From: Candidatus Poseidoniaceae archaeon
GTDB taxonomy: Archaea > Thermoplasmatota > Poseidoniia > Poseidoniales > Poseidoniaceae
Length of the DNA stretch: 64,000 bases
Assembly: GCA_028822845.1 (NCBI GenBank)
Contig: JAPKCS010000005.1
Coordinates: 1 to 64,000 of the forward strand
Direction: 5' to 3'
Shown: positions 7,496-16,475 of the stretch, piece after piece
How the letters are laid out: each line of letters opens with the position of its first letter
Numbering within the stretch: the first letter of the stretch is position 1
Notes under the pieces: generated by a model
What the model was told of the DNA's origin: nothing
The model's input: the letters and a program-made list of their open reading frames with translations, nothing else
The model's database searches: none
Program-made: the position numbers and the translations under genes

Positions 7496-9121
7496 ATGAT
7501 GCCATCACAAAGCACAGAGGACGGAGCAGTCGACCATCACGGGGAAGCGCTGACAGTGTTGTCAAAGTCGGCAACCAAGATGAAAATGAGCAAATTATTG
7601 TCCACACCCCTGCCGAATTACGACGGTTCAACACCCGGTTCTTTCTTCTGGACTCATGCAGCATGGTGGATTGCACGGCGAGTGCGAGCCGCACAATTCC
7701 GCACCAGGGAAGTGTCTGGGCGCAACACACTCCCACTCGACCGAGGGAACCTGTGCTGTGCTTGGCACACCAACGGTTTGCAAGATCCATTGGCCATCGC
7801 TCTGAACCATTCCCGCTTCTTCGTGCTCGGCGCCCGGCATGATTTGGTTACCCGCCCACTGCTCAGTTGGTGGACCCGTCGAATGGCTGTACAACCGGTT
7901 GTTCGTAAAGCAGAATTGCTACGCGGTGGATGTTCTGAAGAAGAAGCAACCCAAATCAACGGCCGTTCACTCCTCATGCTCGCCACGGGTATTTCACAAG
8001 GGTTTGGCTGCGTGTTGTTCCCTGAAGGAACGAGCCACAGCGACTCCTCCATGCTCCGTTTCCGCACCGGCCCAATGCGAACCGTTCTCGCTGCGGGAGC
8101 CATCGCCAAGTCGGAAGGTTTGCCGCTTCCAGCGGTCATACCAATCGGTTTGCATTTCCGTGATCGGGCGTTGTTCCGTACCGATGAGTGGGTCGAATAT
8201 GGTGCACCATTGCAGTTGACTGATGACGACATTCCAGATGAACTGGTCGAGGCCGTGAAGGGCGGCCAGTGGAGTGAACCACCGGCTGAAAAAGTCACAG
8301 CACTCCGCGACAAACTTCGGCTCGAACTCGTCCCATTGACGCCAAACACAGCTGATTGGGCTGAATACGATGCGTTGCATTTGATGGGCCATGTTGAAGC
8401 CCGTCGCCTAGGCCAGCCACTCAGATCATGGCGCGAAGAAGTCCTGTCTGCACGAGCGCTTCGCGACGCTGTGCAGCCTTCCGACCTTTCGTACATGAAC
8501 ACCGAAGTTCCAGCGATCGAACACCCTGTTCTCCCGCCAGCCAAAGCCGCTGCGACCCTGCTTGGTGATCGCGGTCTTGATGGTAGGGATTTGAATGCCA
8601 ACGGGACCGATATCCGTTCCTTCAATCCATTGAAGGCAATCAGCCCCCTGCTTCGACTCCCATTCTCTTTGCTGATGATACCGATGTGCCTGTATGCTCT
8701 CGGTGGTCAAATCATCATGGGACGCTTGCTTGGTGATTCGACCGATGAAGGTCAGGATGCTCGCACCTCCTATCACTTCCTTGCTGCCATGTTTGGTTCG
8801 CTTATGTTCTGGCCCGTTTTGTCAGCGTTTGCGGTGTGGCTGGCATGCTACAACGCCGAACCCCTCCACGATCTCATTGGTTTCGATTGGACCGTTGCCT
8901 TTGGAACAGGGGCCTTTTCACAGGCCCTAGCCACCACCGCCCTCGGCATTTCTATGCTTCCAGTGTTTTGGTTAAGCGGGCGCGTCGTCTCCAAATTCTG
9001 GGACGATTGGTCTGATTTGAAAAGGGTGATTGCCCGGCTGACAGTTCGGGGCGCTCAACGTCAAAACATCCGAGGAGCCCTCGCTACCTTGAACTCTGAA
9101 ATGAACAAAATGAGTCTTTGA
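7496..9121 (+). CDS. PlsC-like acyltransferase with C-terminal membrane segments
   Basis: The likely start is the ATG at 7496; the ORF-track start at 7487 is GTG, and the ATG at 7499 is also possible. Two motifs of glycerolipid acyltransferases are visible: AWHTNGLQDPL (near 90), an H-x5-D version of the usual H-x4-D catalytic motif, and LFPEGTSHSDSSMLRFRTGP (near 180), which matches the FPEGTRS substrate-binding motif. C-terminal hydrophobic stretches at about 380-400, 420-445 and 465-490 make it membrane-bound, and it is long (about 541 residues, against about 250 for plain PlsC). Enzymes of this family acylate glycerol-3-phosphate or lysophosphatidate. Their substrate in archaea, whose lipids are normally ethers, is uncertain. 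It overlaps nothing but abuts the HIT gene. Confidence 0.8.
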   Translation: MMPSQSTEDGAVDHHGEALTVLSKSATKMKMSKLLSTPLPNYDGSTPGSFFWTHAAWWIARRVRAAQFRTREVSGRNTLPLDRGNLCCAWHTNGLQDPLAIALNHSRFFVLGARHDLVTRPLLSWWTRRMAVQPVVRKAELLRGGCSEEEATQINGRSLLMLATGISQGFGCVLFPEGTSHSDSSMLRFRTGPMRTVLAAGAIAKSEGLPLPAVIPIGLHFRDRALFRTDEWVEYGAPLQLTDDDIPDELVEAVKGGQWSEPPAEKVTALRDKLRLELVPLTPNTADWAEYDALHLMGHVEARRLGQPLRSWREEVLSARALRDAVQPSDLSYMNTEVPAIEHPVLPPAKAAATLLGDRGLDGRDLNANGTDIRSFNPLKAISPLLRLPFSLLMIPMCLYALGGQIIMGRLLGDSTDEGQDARTSYHFLAAMFGSLMFWPVLSAFAVWLACYNAEPLHDLIGFDWTVAFGTGAFSQALATTALGISMLPVFWLSGRVVSKFWDDWSDLKRVIARLTVRGAQRQNIRGALATLNSEMNKMSL

Positions 9122-9162
9122 GAAAGGGTGCGGTTCAAACGAGAGAACTTCCTCCGCTAATC

Positions 9163-9810
9163 ATGAACCCCAGTGCTGTTGTCCAACAGATTCAATCTTG
9201 GATGAAGCAAGAGCGTCTTACGGTCAAAGAGCAACAAGACCCTCGCGCTGAAGCTCATTTCCTCATCAAATACCCCTCGGGAAACCAAGGCCATATGTTC
9301 GCAGTTGTCGTGCCAAAGGGACGCGACCTCGTCGCCATCTCAAGCATGACGCGGGTGGATGAAGGCCAACAAAAAGAGATGGCCAAACACATGGTCGAAG
9401 ACGGTGAAGAGTGGCTTGAGTGGATCCATGAAGGCAGGTTGCAACTCATCCGGTCGGCGGTCGACTGGGGCATACACATGGGGCACGATGGCAAAGAGAA
9501 ATCCGGGCCGTTACAAGCGTTTAACGTGAGCCTACCAATTTGGTTTGACGGCCTTACCAAGAACGAATTCATGCATGCACTGCGACGCCTTTGGCTGGCA
9601 AAACTCGGTGTGATCCACGAAATCAAATATTCATACGGCCCAGGCGTAGGCACGCCGGGACCAGTCGATGATTGGGCCAAAGCCAAAGGCGCAACTTCCA
9701 GTAAAAGTGCACCCTCGAGCGCGGCGAATGAATCCTCCACAGAACACGAAGTCGAATTCGATGAAAAGATGACATTTGGCTCCGGTTTCGACCCTTCAGA
9801 ATGGGCTTGA
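9163..9810 (+). CDS. DUF2299-like protein
   Basis: The ATG at 9163 (MNPSAVVQQIQSWMKQE) is preferred because the upstream start at 9118 is TTG and overlaps the previous gene. The 215-residue product resembles archaeal DUF2299 proteins, with an N-terminal helix, then a beta-rich region (HFLIKYPSGNQGHMFAVVVPKGRDLVAISSM) and a helix-strand arrangement reminiscent of type III secretion chaperone/YbjN folds. The last 45 residues are a Ser/Ala/Glu-rich tail, followed by a short hydrophobic end (MTFGSGFDPSEWA). No signal peptide or membrane segment is seen, and its role is unknown. Confidence 0.65.
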   Translation: MNPSAVVQQIQSWMKQERLTVKEQQDPRAEAHFLIKYPSGNQGHMFAVVVPKGRDLVAISSMTRVDEGQQKEMAKHMVEDGEEWLEWIHEGRLQLIRSAVDWGIHMGHDGKEKSGPLQAFNVSLPIWFDGLTKNEFMHALRRLWLAKLGVIHEIKYSYGPGVGTPGPVDDWAKAKGATSSKSAPSSAANESSTEHEVEFDEKMTFGSGFDPSEWA

Positions 9811-9866
9811 ACACCCCGTTTAGCGACCACCGCCCCGCAGGTCTGAAAATGACATGGGGCAGGCGC

Positions 9867-9877
9867 GGTTAAGTACC
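9867..9877 (+). promoter_or_regulatory. TATA-like box upstream of the giant surface protein
   Basis: GGTTAAGTACC lies 44 bases before the ATG at 9921. The same GGATTAAGTACC-like element occurs on the minus strand before top6B (20802-20813), suggesting a recurrent promoter element in this genome. Confidence 0.5.
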
Positions 9878-9920
9878 ATAACAGTGAGGAAAAGATGGTC
9901 TTACCACTGGATGTGTACAC

Positions 9921-12900
9921 ATGGGTCAAAAAATAAAGTCAATTAGCCTCGTATCAATCATGATGCTGTCAGTTCTGTCAACCTTGTTGATGGCAACCGT
10001 CACCGTCACTGCAAACACCGTCGTCATCACCGATGCCATCCAGGTCGTCGATGGTGGAACAGCCGCAGATCAACAAGCAGCTGTTTCTTCTGACAGCGAA
10101 GGAAACGTTCACGTGGTCTGGACTCGAAACAACCTCCACCTGTACTACTCCATGATTTCACCCCGTGGTGAAACACTCATTGACACAACCCAAATCACCA
10201 ACCCAGGACTTCACAAGATTTGGCATCCAGACATGGTTGTCGACGATCTCGACCGCCTTCACGTTGTATGGACTGACAAATCCAGCCAGCACAAGATTGT
10301 CTACACGGTGCTCAATCCATGGGCTACACCTATGGATGGCTCTGCAAGCGACGACGGTTCAATCAGTGCCATCGACGACCACGTCGTCTCCATGCGCTCC
10401 CAAAACCGCGACTGGCCAGCCATTGACCTCGACAGTCAAGGCAACGCCCACATCGTTTGGGAAGACTCCTATGACGAATTGTCCCGTTTCTTCAATCAAC
10501 CTCAAATCTACTACACCATGCTCCAACCCGATGCATCGACAGGATCTGTAGTGACTCTGTTTGATGACACCCTGTTGACCCCAATCATCGGCCACAAAGG
10601 CCACCCGGATGTTGTGGTCGATGCAAACGACTACGTCCAAATTGCGTGGGACGACACTCGCGGTGGAAAAGTCGAACTTGCTTTCATCGTTGACACCTCA
10701 GGTTCGATGTACTCCGAATGGGCCGACATCTGCACGGTCGTTTACGGCGGAAACTTTGCTTCTGGCGGTTACTTCCAAGGCATCAAACCAATGCTCGAAA
10801 CAGCAAACATGACCGTGTTTGAGACCATCTATGGACTCGGTACATCCCTCCCAGGCGCTGCAAGTTCCGGCAACTGCGCTGGATACAACCAAAACTCCGG
10901 TCCTCGAAACACAGCTCTTGGACAATTCGATGGTGACAACTCTGGTGGTATACGCACCCTCCCTGCAACCGTTTACAACGGCAACAGTTACTCTGGATTC
11001 TCCGGTGAAGACTGGGGCCCTGGATCGAACTGGGCTTGCCTTTCATGGAAGGATGCTTCCGGCTACGTCCCTGGAAATCCTCCAACTCAAGATGATCACA
11101 AGTGGAATCCAAACGCAACCAAGATCGTCATCCCTGTTTCCGATGAAGGACCAAAAGACGGCGACCCATCACAACAAGCCGATGACTTGACTTCAATCGA
11201 AGAAGCACACGACAACTGCCTCACTGCCGGTGTCATCCCTGTTGGATTGTACGGGCAAGGCTACGGTGGCGCTGGAAACATCCAATCTCACTTCATGGAT
11301 CTCGCTCAATGCCCGAACGGCGTTGTTTCAACTCAAACTCGCAACTGCCCAGGCAACACCCTCCGCTCTTCCGATGCTGGCGGTCAAGCCTACGAATTCC
11401 CATCCGGAAGCGGTGGCGCAAACGCAATGGCTCTCTTGGTCGAAGCGATGGTTTACATCTCAACCAACAACTCACGTGAGATCTACATGTCCGTCTTGGA
11501 CCCATACGGCAAGATGAACAACGATCCGACCTGGGTTCCTGGAGGCACTGGTCACTCCGTCATCCAAGGCGATTACTCAGAAGACACAGGACTTGGCTCC
11601 GAAGGCCACCTCGTCGTGGTCAACGACACCCGTGTCACCATTGATGACGCATACTCCTTCCACCCTGCAATCGGTGTTGACATGCAAGGCAACACCCACA
11701 TCGCCTGGATGGATGGACGCGATTACGGTTTCGAAAAGGCAGTCAACTACGAAGTCTACTACACCAAGCTGCGCTTGCAAGGTGCAGGTGTTTGGGACGG
11801 TGCAGATGAAGGTTTGTCCACCTACGCCATCAAGAAGATTCAAGACACGCCAATCTCCACAGTTGAAGGCCCTTCAGGGATCTCTGGAAACACCCCCTAT
11901 GGCGGGAATTCAGTGTTCCCAGCCCTCCTCACTGATGACCAAAACAACGTGCACATCGCATGGGTTGACTCTGGAAACACAACAGCGGGTGAAGAAGTCC
12001 TCTACACGCGCCTCAATTCAACCGATTTGACCGGGGAGGGCGAAGTCGCTTTGGATCCGTGGGAAATCGCAGCAATCACGACGTGGGCGAGCAACAAACT
12101 TGGTCCAAATGCAGGCAGTCAACCGAGCATCGGTATGCCACCCGCTTTCGCCAACGATCTTGGTAGCGGTGCACACGTCGCTTGGTCTGACACCAACAAG
12201 TGCAGCCAAGAAGCGAACAACAACCGGTTCACCATCTGTTACTCTCACGTTTTGACTGGACAAGTCGACGTTGAATTCCAAGACGGTGAAACCTTCTACC
12301 ACGTGATTGAACCAGGTGAACAAACCATCTACAACATGTCGATGAACAACTCCACGCCTGGTCCAAAGGACCTCGTAGCAGACACCTTTGGCCTCAACAT
12401 CTCCGGTGTACCTCAGAACTGGACAGCCACCTTGTTCTTCGCTGACAACCACACCTCAATCATGCCAGATACGCAAATCTTCCTTGAAGGTGGAGAAGAC
12501 ATCCGCTTCTACATCCGCGTTCGAGCCCCATCTGTCTATCAGGCAGATGGCGACCAACTCGCAGACATTCGAGTGACCGCTAAGTCTTACAAAGATCCAG
12601 CCATTCAGTCTGATTTGACCACGCGTACCCTGATGGACGTTGTCCACGGTATCAACCTCGATACGTCGCATAGCATGGCCGACATTGAGCAAGGTCAGAC
12701 GGCGATCTTCTCGATCACCATCACCAACACTGGAAACGTGTATGACCGGTTCATCTTCTGGGACCCTTACACCCTTGAAGGTCAACAAGAATGGTTGCTC
12801 CCATTCAACTGGGCTGTAAACTTCCCAATCAGCGTCGAACTCGACCCTGGTCAGTCGGTAACAAAGAACCTCGAGGTTCTCGTCCCGACATCTGAAGATC

Positions 12901-15014
12901 CGGGTGCGTTCGTGATTTACCTCAAAGGTTGGTCGGAAGGCGAACCGATCAAGTCGATTGAAAAAGGGACGTATGACGTCCTTGAACTGGGTATCTTCGT
13001 ATCCATCCGTTCCACAGGGAACATTGTGATGGAAATTTTCGATACCAGCGAATACGTTGACCCAGGTGAATGTGTGAGCTACCCGATTGATGTCACCAAG
13101 AACTTCGACTCCGGCAATCTTGTGTTCACCACTCCCGGTGCACCAGATATCAAGCCAGACACCATTTCTCTTGATGCATGGCGTCAGGACAACTGGGTTG
13201 TCAACATTGACTTCTCGAACGCTCCAGGCGGCAACAACATCGAACTGGACGCACCACGGGCCTGGAACATTCCTAACGGTGACGATTACGTCACCTACGA
13301 AGTTAGTGTAGAAGTGTGTGCACCAACCCTTGCATCAGCCGGTCTTGGACCTGCTGTTGTGTTGAAGGCGTACCTTGAAGGCTACCCGAGAATCTCTGCC
13401 TCAAAGATCCTCTCAACCAACGTCAACCACGTGTACTCTCTTGTAGCGGATGCTGACATCGATGACGACGACATGATGACCATTGGCGGACAAGATGTTG
13501 TTGCAGTCAACCCTGGCCAACAAATGTTCATTCCGACCACCGTTACCAACTACGGAAACGGTCCAGACCGCTATGATTTCCGCCTTGCTCGAGTCACAGA
13601 CCCTGCAGGCGTTGACGTCATTTGGGACATTGAAATCCCTCGTGAAAGTTTGACAGAGTTGTCCCGAGACACTGAACAATTGTTTGATATCGAAATCAAC
13701 GTGCCAGATCAGGTTGAAGCCGGTATTTACACCGTGGTCTTCCAAACCTTCTCTGAAGAAGCATATCCGGATGCCAGCGGTCGTTTGACCCGTCTGCGCT
13801 ACACTCAAGAGATCCCAATCTATGTGCAAGAGTTCTACGACATGAAAATCTCCATGGATGAAACTGTGGATAACGCAGTCAAGACTTCTGCTCCCGGCCG
13901 AATTGTTCGCTTTGAAGTGAACATCACCAACAACGGAAACGTCCCTGATTGGGCTCGCCTCGATAACCACACCTCGCAACGCGATGGTGAGGCACTGATT
14001 TGGTCCGAACTCCCAGGCATGGGTACATTGAGCGGCTGGAACGTTGAATGGCGCATGGTCAAGCAACTTGGTACCGACCTCACAACCGAAGAGTCGTGCC
14101 AAATCATCGAATCCGTTCCGACTGAAACTGGCAACGAAGATGCCATGCTCAACCCAGACGTTGTGTTTGCAGATGCCATTGACGACCAGTGCATCTACGT
14201 CACCTCCCTCGACAGTTACTACATGCCAAAGATGGCTCCATACACGACCCATCAGATGGTATCCATTGTGACCATTGCACCATCGGCGAAACTCGACACT
14301 CGAAGCCTCGGCCTCAAGGTTGTATCCAAGATGGGGAACATGAACGACGGCGGGGACCATGACGATTCACCTGCATGGGATGGCGATTCACTCGATTCAA
14401 ACGAGTTCATCCTCACCCTCCGCTTGCGAGCTCCAAACTTGGACATCACCGAAGTCAAGGCCTCGATCACTCAGGCTGCTGTTGGAGAAACCATTCCAAT
14501 CAAGGTCATCCTTGAGAACAATGGAAACACACATGCAACGGACATTGAAATCATCCTATGTGAGTACCCTAATGCACAGGATGCTGAAACAGAAGCCGAG
14601 ATCAAGAAGAACGGCTGTGACGAAGACCGCATCGTGATGCGTCAAGTGATTGGTGCTTTGCTTGCCCCAGATGCTTCTGAAGAATCGAAGTCGATTGAAT
14701 TGTACCTGCTCTACCCAGTGAGTGCAGGAAGCCACGGCATCTATGTCGTTGTTGATCCACTCAATGAAATCGTTGAAACCAGTGAGCGCGATAACGTGCA
14801 AGCTGTTTCGACCTCGTTGCAATCCGAAAATCCATTCATGGACGTCGCAGGTGAAGTGATCGGAAAGACCGCTTTGCCGTTTGCAGTGATTGTGCTTACA
14901 TTCGCCCTCCTTGGCGTTGTTTACCTGGTTGGTAAGGGCCGTCGAGATGATGTCAACAGGCGCTTGGCTGAACAATCATCCTTGATTTCCGTTCTCGGTA
15001 AGGACAACCTGTGA
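9921..15014 (+). CDS. Giant secreted, membrane-anchored surface protein with propeller-like repeats and a nested VWA domain
   Basis: The product has 1697 residues. Residues 1-32 form a signal peptide. Residues about 45-250 hold repeats of the HVVWTRNN...LYYSMI type found in beta-propeller or BNR-like folds. At about 250 a von Willebrand A-like domain begins, with the MIDAS sequence FIVDTSGSM and a later VIPVSDEGPKDGD. It extends to about 510, where the propeller-like pattern resumes (REIYMSVLDP, HIAWMDGRD, HIAWVDSGN). From about 790 onward there are repeated beta-sandwich modules with NTGNVYDRF, NYGNGPDRYDF, NNGNVPDW and NNGNTHATD, similar to NEW3/CARDB adhesion-type domains. A C-terminal membrane helix (about 1650-1672) is followed by a short basic tail. 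It is probably exposed on the cell surface for adhesion or polymer binding. Confidence 0.85.
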   Translation: MGQKIKSISLVSIMMLSVLSTLLMATVTVTANTVVITDAIQVVDGGTAADQQAAVSSDSEGNVHVVWTRNNLHLYYSMISPRGETLIDTTQITNPGLHKIWHPDMVVDDLDRLHVVWTDKSSQHKIVYTVLNPWATPMDGSASDDGSISAIDDHVVSMRSQNRDWPAIDLDSQGNAHIVWEDSYDELSRFFNQPQIYYTMLQPDASTGSVVTLFDDTLLTPIIGHKGHPDVVVDANDYVQIAWDDTRGGKVELAFIVDTSGSMYSEWADICTVVYGGNFASGGYFQGIKPMLETANMTVFETIYGLGTSLPGAASSGNCAGYNQNSGPRNTALGQFDGDNSGGIRTLPATVYNGNSYSGFSGEDWGPGSNWACLSWKDASGYVPGNPPTQDDHKWNPNATKIVIPVSDEGPKDGDPSQQADDLTSIEEAHDNCLTAGVIPVGLYGQGYGGAGNIQSHFMDLAQCPNGVVSTQTRNCPGNTLRSSDAGGQAYEFPSGSGGANAMALLVEAMVYISTNNSREIYMSVLDPYGKMNNDPTWVPGGTGHSVIQGDYSEDTGLGSEGHLVVVNDTRVTIDDAYSFHPAIGVDMQGNTHIAWMDGRDYGFEKAVNYEVYYTKLRLQGAGVWDGADEGLSTYAIKKIQDTPISTVEGPSGISGNTPYGGNSVFPALLTDDQNNVHIAWVDSGNTTAGEEVLYTRLNSTDLTGEGEVALDPWEIAAITTWASNKLGPNAGSQPSIGMPPAFANDLGSGAHVAWSDTNKCSQEANNNRFTICYSHVLTGQVDVEFQDGETFYHVIEPGEQTIYNMSMNNSTPGPKDLVADTFGLNISGVPQNWTATLFFADNHTSIMPDTQIFLEGGEDIRFYIRVRAPSVYQADGDQLADIRVTAKSYKDPAIQSDLTTRTLMDVVHGINLDTSHSMADIEQGQTAIFSITITNTGNVYDRFIFWDPYTLEGQQEWLLPFNWAVNFPISVELDPGQSVTKNLEVLVPTSEDPGAFVIYLKGWSEGEPIKSIEKGTYDVLELGIFVSIRSTGNIVMEIFDTSEYVDPGECVSYPIDVTKNFDSGNLVFTTPGAPDIKPDTISLDAWRQDNWVVNIDFSNAPGGNNIELDAPRAWNIPNGDDYVTYEVSVEVCAPTLASAGLGPAVVLKAYLEGYPRISASKILSTNVNHVYSLVADADIDDDDMMTIGGQDVVAVNPGQQMFIPTTVTNYGNGPDRYDFRLARVTDPAGVDVIWDIEIPRESLTELSRDTEQLFDIEINVPDQVEAGIYTVVFQTFSEEAYPDASGRLTRLRYTQEIPIYVQEFYDMKISMDETVDNAVKTSAPGRIVRFEVNITNNGNVPDWARLDNHTSQRDGEALIWSELPGMGTLSGWNVEWRMVKQLGTDLTTEESCQIIESVPTETGNEDAMLNPDVVFADAIDDQCIYVTSLDSYYMPKMAPYTTHQMVSIVTIAPSAKLDTRSLGLKVVSKMGNMNDGGDHDDSPAWDGDSLDSNEFILTLRLRAPNLDITEVKASITQAAVGETIPIKVILENNGNTHATDIEIILCEYPNAQDAETEAEIKKNGCDEDRIVMRQVIGALLAPDASEESKSIELYLLYPVSAGSHGIYVVVDPLNEIVETSERDNVQAVSTSLQSENPFMDVAGEVIGKTALPFAVIVLTFALLGVVYLVGKGRRDDVNRRLAEQSSLISVLGKDNL

Positions 15015-15028
15015 AGCGAAGGAACCAA

Positions 15029-15790
15029 TCAGCGTTTGCTGGATTTGGTGCCAAAGGCACCAAGCCAGTAGCGAAGGTTGGTGTTGGTAGGTGCCGCAAC
15101 GATGTGCCCTGCTCGTTCAGATAACTGACGTTCGAGTCGCACCTGGACTTCTTCCAATAAGGTCGACATTTGCGTCTTACCAAGTTGGAACTCCTGGCTT
15201 AAGGCAGCCAAGTCAATCCGAGTTTGTGGTGCTTCGATGAGGTTGTGAACCATGCTGCGTTGTTCATAATCTTCAAAATCAGAATCGACGCCAGCCGAAA
15301 CTCTGTTTCGGATGTGCTGATGCAAGGCAATCAAAGCATCGCGTTGTCGATCGAGGTTTTCGAGCACCTCACCAATTTGTTGAATGTGGGCTATGCCTTC
15401 ACCAACGGATATTTTCTTCCGCCCACTGATTGTGTTCACCACAGCATCCACGCCTTGTGGAAGACGGTTCGAGAGGCGCATAGGGCCACCAGCAGGCAGC
15501 GTTCGCTGTTCACAGTGAAACAAGTCTGGACCCAGATCAATTCGCAGCGACATGGACTGCTGAACGCTGTAAATCGTTCGGGGCGGTCCACCTTTTTCGC
15601 TTGGTACTTTCATCTTCATGACAAACTCACCTCGCTCCAATTCCTTCAGATGCTTGACAATGGCTTGCTGACTTACACCCAAGATTTCAGCCAATTGCAT
15701 TGGATAGTGAGGTTCCCGAACGAGGCGTTCGAGGATCTGCCGCCGGAGCTTGTTTTGGAGCAGGGTAAGGGCGGTGTCGACATCGGTCAT
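15029..15790 (-). CDS. Winged-helix transcriptional regulator (ArsR-like)
   Basis: The start at 15790 (MTDVDTALTLLQNKLRRQILERL) places the DNA-binding domain at the N-terminus. The ORF track extends 49 residues too far upstream into the neighbouring reading frame. The 253-residue product has a helix-turn-helix at about 25-60 (YPMQLAEILGVSQQAIVKHLKELERGEFV) and a wing with PPRTIYSV, as in ArsR-type archaeal regulators. The middle region is coiled (IGEVLENLDRQRDALIALHQHIRNRV). A second helix-turn-helix-like segment (RIDLAALSQEFQLGKTQMSTLLEEV) lies near 190. The signal it senses is not visible. The gene is convergent with the surface protein gene at 9921. Confidence 0.8.
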   Translation of the reverse strand: MTDVDTALTLLQNKLRRQILERLVREPHYPMQLAEILGVSQQAIVKHLKELERGEFVMKMKVPSEKGGPPRTIYSVQQSMSLRIDLGPDLFHCEQRTLPAGGPMRLSNRLPQGVDAVVNTISGRKKISVGEGIAHIQQIGEVLENLDRQRDALIALHQHIRNRVSAGVDSDFEDYEQRSMVHNLIEAPQTRIDLAALSQEFQLGKTQMSTLLEEVQVRLERQLSERAGHIVAAPTNTNLRYWLGAFGTKSSKR

Positions 15791-15875
15791 ATTGCTCAAC
15801 CTGAGGTTAACTAGACAAAGCCCCCATTTGAAGGCGTCGGCCCCATTGACGCCAAGGAAAACAGATGTTCGCCCT

Positions 15876-16466
15876 TCAGAAGAAATCGATAACGCGATCG
15901 AACACCCGTTGCCAACCAAGAACCGCTGCAAGACCAAACAGGACCCCAGCGATCACCAATGGCCATGCAGTTGTCTTTGGAAGTGAAGCCTCATATGTCC
16001 ATTCAACATCGAATTGTTGGAGTGTTTGAGCATCTTCGCCACCAGCGACAAACCGGTATTCACCGCTGTTTGCTTTCCATGTGAACTGTCCATCGGCACC
16101 TTCGCCACCAGCGATGAGGTTGACGGACGATTTTTCACATTCATAATAACCATCTTTTTCGGTGCATTTCGCAGCTTCGGAGGCTTCAGCAACACCGATC
16201 CATACACCACTCTTCACCCATGTAATCTCAACTGAAACATCAGCCAAATCGACTTCTGATGGGAGGTTAACAATTTCCATGGACATGCCCCAGTAGCACG
16301 TGACCTCATCGTCTTGGATCAATGGGATGCCTTGTTCAACGGTACAAGGCGGGAGCATGGCGCTCTCCACGCTGTCATCAGAGAGTCCTTCAGAGCCGAC
16401 AAAGGCGATGATTAGGAGCACAACTGCGATGATGGCACAAATGCAACGAGCAACGTTGTTCCACAT
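15876..16466 (-). CDS. Membrane protein with an ectodomain between two membrane helices
   Basis: The product has 196 residues. An N-terminal hydrophobic segment (about 8-25) and a C-terminal one (about 170-190) flank an extracytoplasmic domain of about 140 residues. That domain contains four cysteines (PPCTVEQG, VTCYWG, AKCTEK, YECEK), which could form disulfides. Only a short tail follows the second helix. I recognise no family. It lies just upstream of the winged-helix regulator and downstream of another two-helix membrane protein (16476-17513) with a similar plan, suggesting related roles. Confidence 0.7.
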   Translation of the reverse strand: MWNNVARCICAIIAVVLLIIAFVGSEGLSDDSVESAMLPPCTVEQGIPLIQDDEVTCYWGMSMEIVNLPSEVDLADVSVEITWVKSGVWIGVAEASEAAKCTEKDGYYECEKSSVNLIAGGEGADGQFTWKANSGEYRFVAGGEDAQTLQQFDVEWTYEASLPKTTAWPLVIAGVLFGLAAVLGWQRVFDRVIDFF

Positions 16467-16475
16467 GGCACACCC

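Noticed and set aside
7654-8625. 323-residue antisense ORF
   Set aside because: Shadow of the acyltransferase gene, low complexity Ser/Arg-rich translation.
13413-14360. 315-residue antisense ORF
   Set aside because: It lies inside the surface protein gene and shows no coding features of its own.
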